The notes under the pieces: model-generated
Database searches by the model: none
Seen by the model: the letters and a program-made list of their open reading frames with translations, nothing else
Told to the model about the DNA's origin: nothing
Assembly: GCA_963969495.1 (NCBI GenBank)
Contig: OZ018318.1
Span: 95,943,413-96,007,412, forward strand
DNA length: 64,000 nt
Reading direction: 5' to 3'
Source: Ceratothoa steindachneri
Lineage: Eukaryota > Arthropoda > Malacostraca > Isopoda > Cymothoidae
Part shown: piece by piece, positions 45,480 through 57,599 of the stretch
Position numbering within the stretch: the first letter of the stretch is position 1
How the letters are laid out: each line of letters opens with the position of its first letter
Made by a program: the position numbers and the translations under genes

Positions 45480-46590
45480 CTCAGTATACATATCTAGCTA
45501 AATAAGTGTGTACCGTAGTTACATAATAGTAAAAAAAAAGAAGAATGTAAGAAACTATAATATAAAGGAATTCATCTTTTACTAGAGTTAGAGCAGTCAT
45601 TTTGTGATGGATTAATTATAGGTTAACTTCGTGAGTGTTAAACGGGCTGGCCTTGAGCGGTTCCTAGTTTCTTTGATCGTCCTCGTTTTTGCATTAGTTC
45701 AGTATCGTTGTTCTATATCTCTCCCATTTTCTCTCCGAAGAAATTGCGGCCATATTGTTGATATTAAAGGATTTTAGCTGCTTGCCAGACTATATTCTGC
45801 TCGTAGACCGTTGCTTGTTAGACAGGTTGTTGTTGATGTTCATTTATGTAAAAAGCAGTATTAAATGAATTTGAAAATGTGGTTTTCTTATGTAGTTTTA
45901 TATGTGTTTTTAAGATCTGAAACTAGTTTTAGAAGGAAGTACATACCTTTCCTATTATGAAATTTCAGTCGATTATGGGTAAAGTATCCATTTCCAGGAA
46001 AAAAGAGCGTCACATCTGAAAAATACACATAAAACTGCATAAAAAATCACATTGTCAAATTCCTTAGAAAAGATGTATTAAAACGAATATTTACCCTGCC
46101 AAATATTTTTAACCTGATTTTAAAGATTAAGTTCAAATAACCCTTCAAATTTCTCTTGCTAATGGATAAAATATGGCTATTTTTTTAAAATCTAATGCAC
46201 AAGAGATATATTCAAGTTAAATAATATATTTTGAATCTAGATTAAATAAATATTACTGCTTTTTATAATTTGGCGGAATGGATACTTCTGCAGTCGCTAT
46301 TATCGTTGGTACATAGCCTAGATTATCCCATTTTTACTTATTTTTATTCAGTTAATTAATCTGAATTACTCGTCACCTTTTGATCTAGGCCATTTTTATG
46401 GCGCAATATTTACTCTCCAGGTAACCCCATTTAATTTTTAGAGGCTAAAATAATTTGCTTACTTTTTCTTACTCTGTTCTGAAATAATTAAATATGAGCA
46501 TGATGCTGAAGAAAAAATCAGGAAACATCTGACAACAAATCTTTGTTGATATTATCCTGAAGTTGGGTGCACAAGTATTATAAAGACACT
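45480..46590. other. AT-rich stretch without recognisable genes
   Basis: No coding or repeat signature seen between the LINE 3' end and the next GC-richer block. Confidence 0.45.
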
Positions 46591-47830
46591 GTGGAAGCAT
46601 GAAACTCAATTCGTCGTTTCACACAGAATTTCTCTGGTCAAGACAGATCAACGCAGCTGTGTGTAATTTGGGGGGTTTTATCACCGTCTTCTCTCAGATT
46701 TATAACGCTGTCCCGCTTCCAGGTGGCAGCCGTGTCCATCTTCGCCCTCTTTGGGTAAAAGGAAATCTTTCTTATTTTCCTTCGCCTCGTCGAAGCCCCA
46801 AATTATCAAAATCTCGCTTAATTCCATTCCTCTCGTCGATACCCGAATTTATCAAGGTCCATGTTTGCTTAAACCACATCCGGTATTCCCTTGAAGGCCA
46901 TCATGTGCGAAACCCTCTCTCGACCCTGGCTGTGGCTCCTATTTAAGGTAATGTCTGCAAATCCTCAGTAGATAGAGAGATCCCGATCTTCTTGCCGTCT
47001 AGATCTTGGTATCTTTCTCCCGGGATTTGATCCCCTCGCCCTGTGATCTCGTCAGCAGTTTGTCTTGGTTTAATCCGCCCTTATCAGTGAAAGATTATGG
47101 AAACCCGTTTATACCGGGAAGATTGTCCTGGGTTTCCCTCGTCTCACTACATTGATTTAGACTTCCTGCCGTCTGCAGAAGAATCTCGATTTTGTGATTA
47201 CTTCTTCCTGGAGCTGAGGTAATCTCAACCCCCTTCGCAGTTTCTCTGCACGCCTTCGCATCGAGAGCCCATCGACGAAGACCTGGCCATTAGTGTTCCA
47301 CATCTCCAGTTCATCCTCCAGAAGTAACCAGGAGTCCTTTTCTCGTAAGTTCCACCTCTTCGTTCCCAGTTCTAAGAATAATTCCCCATTTGGTATAACG
47401 CCAATAGACTTGCTAAATCTTTCATTCAATTCAACTTATTGGATCACTTCTCTATTATCTGTGCCTTGGTTCTTATCAATTGTATTAAAGTTTATTTTTG
47501 TAGAGGTTTTTTATCTTTCGAATAACCCTTGAGACGAATCAGACCCACGCATTCCCTTTTAAAAAGCTAACCTATAATATTGCTCTCTAAGTAGAAGGTT
47601 CTTAACTTTTTTTTCAATTCAATTGTCCCCGAGCGCAGCTCCGATAGTGGCTGTCTTGCATAGAGTAGTGTGTAACTTTACCGACTTTTTGGTCACACGC
47701 CTTTATCTCTCGAAAGACACACCGCAACGATTGAGAGTTAATTGTTATAGGAGTTAAAATAATGAGTTGCTATTTCTCAAATAATGCCGGTCTCGGTGAT
47801 TTGAGCCGCGCTTGAGAGAAAGAGTTCTAA
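46590..47830. other. LTR-like block, unassigned
   Basis: Composition rises to near balance, with pyrimidine-rich stretches, a possible TATA-like CTATTTAAGG at about 46938-46947 and no domain in the ORFs (46599-46946, 47157-47429). The texture resembles the LTRs in this window, but there is no second copy to prove it. It fills most of the gap between two LINE copies that face each other tail to tail. Confidence 0.3.
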
Positions 47831-47929
47831 CTTGAGGTAACAAGGAAGGAAAATAAGTACCCTAGGAGACCTTACAGTCCATTCAAGGAGGGTACCTTTC
47901 GACTAGCAATCGAAACGGCACATGGCTGC

Positions 47930-48322
47930 TCAATTATTTTGCGTCCCTAAACGGCCACTTTTCAAGACTATGTCTAGTCTTGACTTGAACTGGTCAACAG
48001 ATTCACTGTTGACAACTTCCACTGGAAGTGCGTTCCACATACTGCAGATACTGTAAGTGAGAAAATTTCCACACAGATTGTGGTTGTAACGCTTCAGTTC
48101 AAGTTTGAAGCCGTGATTGCGCGTTCTGTTCTCACTCAGTGTGAAAATATCCCGGTGGTCAACATTGTCAAACCATCGAAGTATTTTGAAAACTTCGATG
48201 AGCTGACCACGCCGTCTACGGGTTTCCAGCGAGAACAGATCTAATTCCCTTAGTCTATCCTCATAAATTTTATGTCGGATAGAGGGAATCAGTTTGGTTG
48301 CCCTAGCTTGTACGCGTTCCAA
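47930..48322 (-). pseudogene. LINE ORF2 C-terminal domain
   Basis: Open stretch of 130 codons: MERVQARATKLIPSIRHK, LDLFSLETRRRRGQLIEVFK, a FKLELKRYNHNLCGNFLTY segment and NALPVEVVNSESVDQFKSRL near the end, terminating in a natural-looking stop. It matches 44990-45310 on the other strand. A frame change of about 115 bases separates it from 48437-49024. Confidence 0.88.
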
Positions 48323-48436
48323 CCTTGCGATGTCCTTTCGAAACCAAGGACTCCAAAATTGTACGGCATACTCCAGGTGCGGCCGAACGAGGGAGTTGGA
48401 CAGACAACGTACTATCTCCCTGTTGCGGTATCCAAA

Positions 48437-49024
48437 CTAGCGCTTTATGTAGCCTAACATCCTTTGAGCTTTCTTCTCTGCCTCGATGCACTGTTTCGAG
48501 AACTTTAGGTCGCTAGTGATAGTAACACCCAAGTTCTTCTCAGTGTCACTCGATTCAAGAGCAGTGGCCTTAAGGATATAATGAGATTGGGGGTTTCTGT
48601 TGCCGATATGCATAACTTTGCATTTGTTCACGTTAAAAGGCATTTGCCACCTGTCCGACCACTCCCCAATCTTCCCAAGATCTTCCTGCAGGCAGGCAGT
48701 ATTTCCATCCTTTGCAACGTTCATAGCAAGCTTGGTATCGTCGGCAAATTTGAAAATCTTGGCAACCATGTCACCGTCCATGTCGTTGACGTAGATGATG
48801 AATAGTAGTGGTCCCAGGACAGAACCTTGAGGCACCCCGCTAGTAATGGGCACCCACTCAGAAGCCTGTCCATTCACCACCACCCGTTGCCGTCTGCCAC
48901 TTAGCCAGTTCTCGATCCAGCTGTCTACTTCTCCGTCTATGCCCAGTGCTCGCACTTTCCGGAGAAGGCGGCGGTGTGGTACCTTATCAAAGGCTTTCTG
49001 AAAGTCTAAGTAAACCACATCCAA
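48437..49024 (-). pseudogene. LINE RT fragment, longest intact piece
   Basis: An uninterrupted 195-codon stretch covers most of the RT palm and thumb: MDVVYLDFQKAFDKVPHRRL, WLSGRRQRVVVNGQ, GVPQGSVLGPLLFIIYVND, KFADDTKLA with an intact FADD, WSDRWQMPFNVNKCKVMHIG, then LGVTITSDLKFSKQC and AEKKAQRMLGYIKR. All motifs are intact. It continues in another frame at 48322. As a fragment lacking its N-terminal half it cannot be active, but it is the best-preserved coding segment in the window. Confidence 0.92.
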
Positions 49025-49384
49025 CGCCTTGTCTCAATCGAGCTCACTGAACACGAAGTGGAAGAATTCCACAAGGTTCGTCAGGCATGACCGTTGCCTT
49101 CGGAAGCCGTGCTGGGAACTCCTCAGTAGCAGGTTTAACTCTAAAATACGACGTTATTTTGTCCACCATCATAATGAAAGATGGATGTGATCGATTGTAC
49201 GATCGAATGCGAAGATATGCCTACTTATACAGCAAAACTCGTTATCTTTTCTTCACTATAATAGGTAATTCATCAATCATTATGGATAGCGTCATAGATT
49301 CCCAAGCAAGAACGAGAGAATCAGATGAAAATCTAATATATAGGATATAAAATAAAATTCAGTTTAAAAGATACAGAACTAGAC

Positions 49385-49460
49385 CTAACCTAACATTACC
49401 TTACATTAAGCTAACCTAACCTAACCTAACCTAACCTACACTAACCTTACCTTACCAACT
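49385..49460 (-). repeat. TTAGG telomere-like array 1
   Basis: About ten CCTAA/CCTTA-type pentamers on the plus strand (TTAGG on the minus), five of them in perfect succession at about 49413-49437, with single-base variants at the edges. Confidence 0.88.
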
Positions 49461-49591
49461 TTATTAAATGTTTGACTGAATCCCGAATTATCATATATTT
49501 TTTCCGGTTATCTCGTTAGAGGCGTCGTTGAGCTGATTCTAACGAAATTTGTTGTTTTATCATTCTATAGAAGGAAAATATAATGAACTTA

Positions 49592-49658
49592 CCTAACTTA
49601 ACCTAACCTAACCTAACCTAACCTAACTTAACCTAACATAAGCTAATCTAACCTAACT
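49592..49658 (-). repeat. TTAGG telomere-like array 2
   Basis: A second run of CCTAA pentamers with CTTAA and CATAA variants, about 130 bp from the first and in the same orientation. TTAGG is the ancestral arthropod telomere repeat, which supports the arthropod assignment; here it is internal. Confidence 0.88.
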
Positions 49659-49659
49659 C

Positions 49660-51261
49660 TAGCGATATTTTCTTCAGTTTTTCTCTGAAACCAAGTTTTG
49701 CGCAGAAAACAGCCTATAAACTAGAAGCCAGCTAGCACTTTGTCGAATGCGGCCATTAGAAATCTACTAACCGAAAATTTGCATGTGGTTTACTGTCTTT
49801 AAAATCCTTTTCTATTCTAGCACAGTAAAATAAATTAGGATTTTGGCGAAATTTTTAATTACTGCCGCATATAAGGCATCTAATATCTCACGGGATTACA
49901 CTGTTAGCCCTATATATTTCTTAAGTCCTATATATTAATTGGTATTGCAACCTAGAACAACCGCCAAACACAATTATACCATATGAATGGAAGAAATAGA
50001 CATCCGCGAATCGTTCGTAATATACGAAATATAACGAAGAAGGGTATTGGTTAAGCAGCCAGAAGATGCATGCAAAGATCGCTTGCAGATAAAACATAGC
50101 ATGCTATTGTCTAACTAGTTAAGCCAAAGGAAGGCCCCAAAACGGAAGAAAATAGGGCAAATCGCGCATAAAGTTTCAAAGTTTCAAAAATAATAGCATA
50201 TTTTCGAAAAATGAATAGGTAACGTTGTTATTAAGTTCCAGAATGTGAAAATGACATCTGTTGACATCCCTGGCACCTCATCATATCCGCATCTGGCAAC
50301 CTGATGTGGTAGTGAGAGAGATGTGAATCATAGATCGTGTTTTCATCGCTCTGCCTCTCCCTCAACACTCTTCGCTCCCCGCCAAGTGCCAGGTTTACCG
50401 TCATACTTTAAGTTCTTCTTCACTTTAGCTGCATCTATATGATTTCAGAAATCAAGAAGAATTTCTCCCTGACATTGTTAATAATATATAATCTATCACA
50501 TAATTGGAGTGTATTTGTGAAACTAACCAATAAAGACCAAAGTTTTTTTCTTGTTAACTCATTAGTGTGTTAGCATCTATAGTGAAGTTTGCTTACAACC
50601 TCCAAGTTGACACGTGGTGACCTTTCAGCTAAAAATTAATTACATTGATTTAGTTGTTACGATAGAGCAGGAAGTCCATAAAGGAAACATAATATTTTAC
50701 GTTATATTAGGACCCTTTAACTCTGACTAAGCTATGTTTGTTTCTTACCAATAGATTAGTCGTGTTTAGGTTATTGTCCTACTATATTCTAAATTAAAAT
50801 AAGTTTTTATTTCAGAAGGATTCTATTTTTATGTATAATTTTTTGGTAGATTAAGTCATTTGTTCTGCCTATGGTCATCTCAGCACGAATAATAGTCGTA
50901 AATTAGATTTTGTTATCCTGCAAGTTCTTCGTTGATATAGGCTTTTTTGAGTAAATTTGATGGTTAATTAAAGGGATCTTCAGCATGCATGCATTCCCTG
51001 TATCAAGAACGGTGTTTTTTGTATATATTTATATATGTGTGTGTTATTTACTTTCTTCAATGGAGCTCAGTCCACTTCAGTGAAGAATCTAAATTCATTT
51101 TGATCAGGATCCAATGGCAGGGTGGTCGTTCGTCGCAAAAAAAAGTGAAAGAATGTCTCCCAATTGCATAAAATAGTGTGAAGTTTAGCAGAAGAATGCT
51201 TATCAGCTGAGCGTAATTTTGATTAAAAATGCTTGGCCTATTCTGCCTTTACGGGCTACAG

Positions 51262-51262
<1 letters not shown>
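49660..51262. other. Stretch without recognisable genes
   Basis: AT-rich except for a GC-richer, pyrimidine-rich patch at about 50230-50420, in which I recognise no exon, promoter or element. Confidence 0.45.

Positions 51263-51348
<86 letters not shown>
51263..51348. repeat. (TA)n microsatellite
   Basis: About 86 bp of uninterrupted TA repeat. ORFs overlapping it on both strands are artefacts of the repeat. Confidence 0.97.
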
Positions 51349-51352
<4 letters not shown>

Positions 51353-51429
51353 ACAAGGGATTGAAGCGATAGTATGCATTCACACCCAAAAGGAGTCTCC
51401 AAATCCCACAAGTCCAGGTGGGTAAAGAC

Positions 51430-53370
51430 CTTCCTGGACGATGAACACATCAATGATACTTTGGTTTTATTGATCTAAGTGTGAAAAACATTTTGCGCCA
51501 CGTAGTTCATAAATGTAAGATGGTGCAATAGAATTACAGGCTTTCCAATTCTTTTTGATCGTAGAGTATTATCGCTCACTCAAATGATGAGACTAATACC
51601 ATCATCCTTCTTTTTCTAATTGCTTCCTACTCATAGGCTACACATTTCCAACCTCCAGTCAATTCACAATTTTTTCTGCCGTGGCTAGAGAAGTTCTGAG
51701 ACAGCCTGAGTTCCTAACGCTGATACCTATAGCGATAATAGGTAAATTGTGTAGGGAAAGGGTTTTCTTAAGCCATCTCCCTTGATTTGATGCTACTATC
51801 TTTATAGGAAACATCTAGCTTTGTGGTCTCTTCATATTTCTTCTCTTGTAAAGTTTAAAAACATTCTAGAGAAAGATGGTCTCCATGTGGCTTGCAAAAT
51901 TTACTTGCCGTCTGGTATTTACAGCAGCCTTATTAGTCTATTTTACCACTTAACATGAATCCTTCTAGTATAATCCACTAAGTGGTAAAATTACAATGGT
52001 AACAAAAAGCATTACAGGATTTTGTAGTCTGAAACGCATGCACCCATCTTATTCAATATTATTCATTTTTTTCAGGGAAGTCCATTTGGCAAAAGCAAAC
52101 AAGGAAATAGATCTGATCACAACCCATATATATCATTTCTTTGTTTCCATCTGTGTCTCATTATAGGACCTTTTTCATGGCTTTCAAAAGTCGTATCTTG
52201 ATTACTTCGTCTTTTTCAGCCAAATAAATAATGAAGAGAGTAATCAAAGAGAAAGAAAAAAATAATTTCCTTTGGTTTTGCATATTTAATTTCGCGAAAT
52301 CCCAGTATAATGCCAGGTAATAGGAAAACCGCATAATTGACATTAGAGGAGAGTCTAAACCGAATTATAAATAAGCGCTGACAATTCCATCTTAGTTATA
52401 CTTAAATATAATAAATATTAATTTGAGGAAGAAATTATTGATCTGAGTTATCGTTGTTAGTTGCTATGTATATTAGAATTGCATGAATAGTTTGAGATTT
52501 TAATATTTTTTGTTCTTCTTTCTTTTGTATTTATTAATAATAAATTGACATCTGTCTCTTTTCTTTTTGTTTGAACACCATTAATATTAATGACTTTTGA
52601 TTTGTATATATTTTACTTAATCTAAGGATAGTCATTTTAACTGCCTTGGAAGGGGTAATTATAAGCAGTTACTCTAACAATGCTGAGGCAAATAATACAT
52701 TTTTTTATGGTTGTTAGATTAGTTTATTGAATACAGTCATGTAACTGTAATGGATGAACAGCTTCCTTTATGTTCTGCCTTCGCCAATGCATATCAAATC
52801 TTATCTCATTAAGAATCGCGTGGATGTGCTAGACGAAGATGATCGATGATTTCCTATTTTACTACAGAAGGTTACCAAGTAACAACTGTAAGACATTATA
52901 CAATACCCCCGAGAGAAAACACTGTATTCTGCTCAATTGATGTTACCAATTTTATAAAACTTGATATTCCGCCATTTGAAGAGTGATGTATACAGCGAGC
53001 AACGCCAAGCATCCCCTTTGATTACTTGTTTAAGACATTTTCATAAGTTTCTCTTGCTGAAATATATTTGGTTGTTTCGTGAAGTTAACTTTCAACTCTA
53101 TGTGAAATCATGGAGCCGAAAATGGCTCAGATGAAATTCACTACGCCGAATGAGTACCCGTAAACATCTGTGATTTGACGCCTCTTGCAGAAAAACACAA
53201 ATGTGATCTAGCAAAATCTTACTCTACAAATCTTGAAGTATAAAAACAGCAAAACTTGATCAACCATTGCGCTTGACCAGAACTATGAGTAGAAGAATGT
53301 AATTGTGATTCAAGTTGTATGAGGTATTGGACTGAATATCAGCCAGGATCACAACAGAGTTTGAAACACC
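51430..53370. other. Stretch without recognisable genes
   Basis: AT-rich at first. From about 52740 the composition is more balanced and may belong to the decayed element whose recognisable part is at 53480-54290, but I could not match it to any domain. Confidence 0.4.
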
Positions 53371-53378
53371 CACCTAAT

Positions 53379-53399
53379 GCAACAGCATTGTGCTGTTGC
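53379..53399. repeat. Small perfect hairpin
   Basis: GCAACAGCA, loop TTG, TGCTGTTGC: 9-bp arms and a 3-nt loop. Confidence 0.85.
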
Positions 53400-53479
53400 A
53401 ACTGGTCATCACGACATTGGCCAGCAAAATGGAATGTAACTGTAGATAGTTAAGGTCCTTGTAACAGTCATGGAATAGT

Positions 53480-54290
53480 TGTGGAATCAATTAATATAAA
53501 AAAAACAAAAGCTGCTAGTAAATGAAAAAGACATCATGATTCCTTAGGTGGCTCAACCTGTGATGAATTTTAAGAGACTTGAGATACTGGAAACATGGCT
53601 TATTATGTTGCCTTGATTTGTTAATTAGTTTATTAGGCCTAGTTTCATAAGCATTGGTTGGAAAATCATTTTCTCCTTTCTACCTAGTGGCTCATGAATT
53701 ACATTATGGAATCCAGGCGTCATAGATTTCCCAGGTTACAATTCTAAACGTAAATAACGTTCTGATATTGCTCTACTGTCACACTTGTAAAGGAAGCACA
53801 AAAACTTGGTGTTTTCCAATTTGTATCCCATTAAGTAGTACTACTCCTTTCAAGTCTGCACAAATTAGCCACTCATTCCCTTTGTAACTTATGCCGTCTA
53901 GAATACAGGCAAGGTTTTGATATGTCTTTTCTTAAAATTACTGAGTAAGCAACTGGAACTGAAGGCATGGTGTTTCTAATGTGCAACGGAACCGCTTTAT
54001 GTTGTAAAGGAATGCATATATGAATAATATCAACTCATCTGGTTCATAAGTCAGCTCAAGGGCATTAAATAGGCCTCTGATCTCATTACCAATGATCAAG
54101 TTGTTTTAAAAAGGGGATAATTGCTGTAGATCTTCAAAACGCTTCCTAAATACTGTACTTCGAGAATGTTAATCCCACAGGTTCTATTGTCGCAAACGTA
54201 AGGCCAAGAGTTTACTCTGTTTCTTAGTAGTAAGTGTTAGATCACAACCTAGATCATTCATTTCCAGTTTGGGGTTGAGGTGTGGTTTCT
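53480..54290 (-). pseudogene. Relic of a widespread uncharacterised arthropod repeat protein
   Basis: On the minus strand an N-terminal piece (about 54180-54280) reads NDLGCDLTLTTKKQSKLLAL followed by an R-L-x-x-x-N-L segment. After a gap of frame changes, about 53690-53800 reads FLCFLYKCDSRA, FHNVIHEPLGRKEKMIFQ and PMLMKLGLIN. From memory, these are the order and motifs of a protein of several hundred residues (C-F-L-C-x-W-D-S-R followed by P-P-L-H-I-K-L-G-L-M-K) that occurs in many copies in crustacean and other invertebrate genomes and is annotated only as uncharacterised. The CxxC before WDSR suggests metal binding; here the second Cys is Tyr. Many stops make it non-functional. Confidence 0.6.
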
Positions 54291-54334
54291 TGTCAGATTG
54301 AAGCGGTGCCACATATGGTGTATCTAGAGATTCT

Positions 54335-54403
54335 AAGTAGTCTGAGTTGCCTGTGTCAGCCCTTGGTAGTTCTTAGGGCTGACACAGGCAACTCAGACCA
54401 CTT
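54335..54403. ncRNA. Near-perfect 29-bp hairpin, pre-miRNA size
   Basis: Left arm 54335-54363 (AAGTAGTCTGAGTTGCCTGT...) and right arm 54375-54403 are complementary at 28 of 29 positions around an 11-nt loop (TGGTAGTTCTT). Such complementarity is far stronger than the background. It has the size of a microRNA precursor or small-RNA hairpin but could also be a template-switch palindrome. Classification as an RNA gene is only a possibility. Confidence 0.4.
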
Positions 54404-54479
54404 GAATGTCGAACTGGGCGAATATCAGACTGAAGATCTGGATACATGATAGATTTCTTGCATTTTCTGTTGCAAGCTG

Positions 54480-57400
54480 CCGTGAAATAAAATAAAATCA
54501 AACTAAAAAGTGATATTACTGGCTTAATTTCTGGTAGTAATAGTTAGAAGTACAAAATAGTATGTATGTATTTTGATCTTTTTAACTGATACATCTAGGG
54601 AAAATATATTAAAGACAAGAAAGAAAACCGATTGAATACGCACTTTTAATATCTGTTAAGCAGAGGTCGCAAAACGTTGAATGGTCCTTTAGCTCCCTCC
54701 AGACCATTGGCAGGCCAAAGATGAAGCCAGGCCCTTTGCCTTTCATCCAGAAAGAAAGGGAACCTTTTGCACCTGACACAACATAAATGAGCTAGCCAGC
54801 GTTTGTTCTGGTCACCCACTTTACTATCAAAGTAAACTTCATAAGGTTTCTTTACATGTTAGTCACCTGTCGCATGTATTGTCTTAATGTAATTGATTCA
54901 CATATATAACAGAGACTGTCTGAAGAATTTGTGCATTCTCTAGACATTTTAGCTGTCTCTTGTAAAGAACAAACCTTTTAGTATTTGAAAAATAATATAA
55001 ATAGTAACAGCAACAAATATTAAAAAAAACTAAAAATAGGAAGCATTTTTTGTAAGTTACAAAATTATCGAGCGTTTCGTAAGAGTTACCACGGATTTGG
55101 ACCAATATAACTAAAGGGAAATTGAATATACTTTCATAACTTCCATAGGTTTGGTTAAAAATTACCTTAGGACTACTAAAATTAAAATTTCATTAAAATC
55201 CGTTGATTACTTTTAGAGTTGTCAGTTTCGGTCCCATCCTGTTTGCATTCACTTCCTACGGAGCCATCAATGCATTTGAACGTAAGTCAGAGGGTAATTT
55301 ACGAGAAGTTAGGATCGCAGAAAAAAACGAATGTTATATTCGTGATTTCCTCAATAATACCCATAGAAAAGGTTATTCTTATTTCCGTTTTTTTATTGTT
55401 GTAAAATGTTATCAAAACTAAGTAGAGATATCCTTACGTATTTTCTCCAACCTTTGTTTTTATAGGGGCTGTTTGTATTGAAAATTCAAGCCATGTATTA
55501 GTTGCTCTGATTCATTTTTTTATAGTTCAATATATTTTATTATACCTTAATTAATATCTACTGAATCGTAGAAAAACTGATTATAATAATAAATTGAGAA
55601 TATGATTTATCACATCTGTTTTCAAAATACTGGGATAAATTCAACCAACTATGTGTTTGATTCCACAATATTTGATGTGATGATGTTCATATGCTATACT
55701 AATTATAAAATAAAATAACTAAGTATCTTCATTTCGTTTCTATAAAAACGAAGGATATAATCAAATAAGTAATGTTAGTTTACGAAAATAAGAAAATTAT
55801 AGCCCATGGAAGAACAATGAAAAAAACAACATAAAATATGTAACAACATCAGCCATTCAATTAAGTTGGTGCATACGTGAACTATACCCGATGCGTATTT
55901 AAAATTTAGCCTGATAAAAGTCATTGAAATGTATCAAATTTGCTATTTTAAAAGTTTGCAATGGCAAATAGTTTTTTTTAAACGATGATACATCGGCTTT
56001 TATCAGAAGATAATTTTTCAGCAGTGAACATTATTATATTATATGTACATATATTGGAAGCAATATTCAGATTCGATTTGCGGAATTGCGTAGACTTCCC
56101 TCATTGGGACAAGAAATGAGTAACTTACTCGTAAAACATACAATTCGAAAAGCAACCTTACCTATTCTCATAGTTCTTGAACATAAGTGGATAAAATAAT
56201 CCACGAAAGTGATTCAGTAAATAGATTGACGATAAATTTTAAACCCTCCTTGCTTGTTTCCTTTAACGGCTAAATGAAGGCGGTGAGGAAGAGGAATATA
56301 ATAAAATTATTACTGAAACTTCAAATTTCGGTGGAATAAATACCATTTTTTTATGAATATGATTTTTCCAACCTTTTTCATTGAATAGAGGAAATTTAAT
56401 TTGTGAGTAGCACTAATCCGACAAATAGAAACACCAAACTGTTATGTAGCACTATCTTATATTAACGAAGAAATATAAATCCGCTACCAAAAGAGAGGAA
56501 GAAAGAAGAAAAAAAATTGACTTTCAAATATGAGTTGTATCTTAATCATTTGAGAAATAAGTAGTATTTGTAAAATTAAGAGCATCTTTTTCATGAGACA
56601 CCGTAATCGATATACCAAACAAGTTTGAGCGCATACAAAATGAAAGTGGCATAAAAACTTCAAAACCCCCAACTTTCTAAAATAATGTTCAAACAATCAG
56701 AAATTCTATGTTAGGACCTAAATCAGGGACTATAAGCATACGACCTACGAATAACTTCATAAAAATGTAACAAGAATAAACACAGATTTAAATATGTTTC
56801 ACAAAGTAAAAGCATATAAACTCGCATTTTTACTGTTAGTGTTTCGAATTGGAAGTTCATGAAATATCTTTAAAAATAAACATAAAATTTTATTAAATAT
56901 AAGGGAGACCAGTTACCTCCCTCCATTCAATTTTATTTATATAGAGGAAAAAGTTAATGAAAGAAAAGACCACAAGCTCGAAGATAAACAATGAGAAAAA
57001 CGTATGCTGACATAACTAGAGCCGCGATATTTCAAGCCAGACAAATTCTCAAATCTTCGCTATGGATCAGCAAAACATCCAAAAAGTATCATATATCAAA
57101 TGCACCCATATACTCAGCCTGAAATAACCAACCGATCAAATACAAAGGCACTAACAAATGGTATATAAAAAGAAAAACAAATGGACCTCAGTCCTGACTT
57201 CCAAAAAGGATAAATCGAAATATAGCTCATTACGGGCATTATCCTGATCCCCTAACCAGATTGCTCTATAGTAAATCTAGTTACGTTCTACCTATTGGAA
57301 AACGGATAAATTTTCCTAATACCTTCTTACAAGGAGGATAATAAAATAAAGATGATAAAATAGAAATTAATACATAATGATTGACTTTAGTAGTAGCAAT

Positions 57401-57590
57401 TTTCTACATCAAACATAGGCTAGAATTCCATAAGCAATCATCATCTATGAGGAGAGACAAACGAAAAAATATATAATTCTAATCGTTGAAAGATAAATTT
57501 GTATGAACTATTTATTTCATTCGTCTATAGTGAAATAAAATACATCCAAAGAAAAGTAATATATTTGTAAATGCAGGAAGGAGACCACAG
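54480..57590. other. AT-rich stretch without recognisable genes
   Basis: Short ORFs only, such as 54884-55105 (-), 55203-55421 (+) and 56484-56696 (-), none with a motif. Confidence 0.45.
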
Positions 57591-57599
57591 TGTTTAGAT

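Larger units (their letters stand above)
40690..45480 (+). mobile_element. CR1-like LINE, near full length, inactive
   Basis: A GC-richer unit with a 5' region (about 40690-41490), an ORF1 relic (41493-42600), an ORF2 relic with endonuclease and RT (42610-45320) and a short 3' UTR sharing TCTAGGGTACTTTCT-type sequence with the second copy at 47.83-49.18 kb. Sharp composition change at about 40690 marks the 5' end. Stops and frameshifts are scattered but spaced widely, so this is younger than the LINEs at 17-19.7 and 20.6-21.8 kb. No target duplication identified. Confidence 0.88.
47830..49185 (-). mobile_element. CR1-like LINE, 5'-truncated second copy
   Basis: Same family as the element at 40.7-45.5 kb, on the opposite strand. 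The match runs from the RT fingers near 49185 to the 3' UTR near 47830. Typical LINE 5' truncation removed ORF1, the endonuclease and the start of the RT. The first part of the match (about 49024-49185) is frame-shifted. The 3' UTR shares GGTACCCTC and TAGGGTACTT with the other copy. Confidence 0.9.

Noticed and set aside
48581..48805. ORFs on the plus strand over the second LINE copy
   Set aside because: Antisense shadow of the 195-codon RT fragment.
51219..51453. ORFs with long Tyr-Ile runs on both strands
   Set aside because: Translations of the (TA)n microsatellite.
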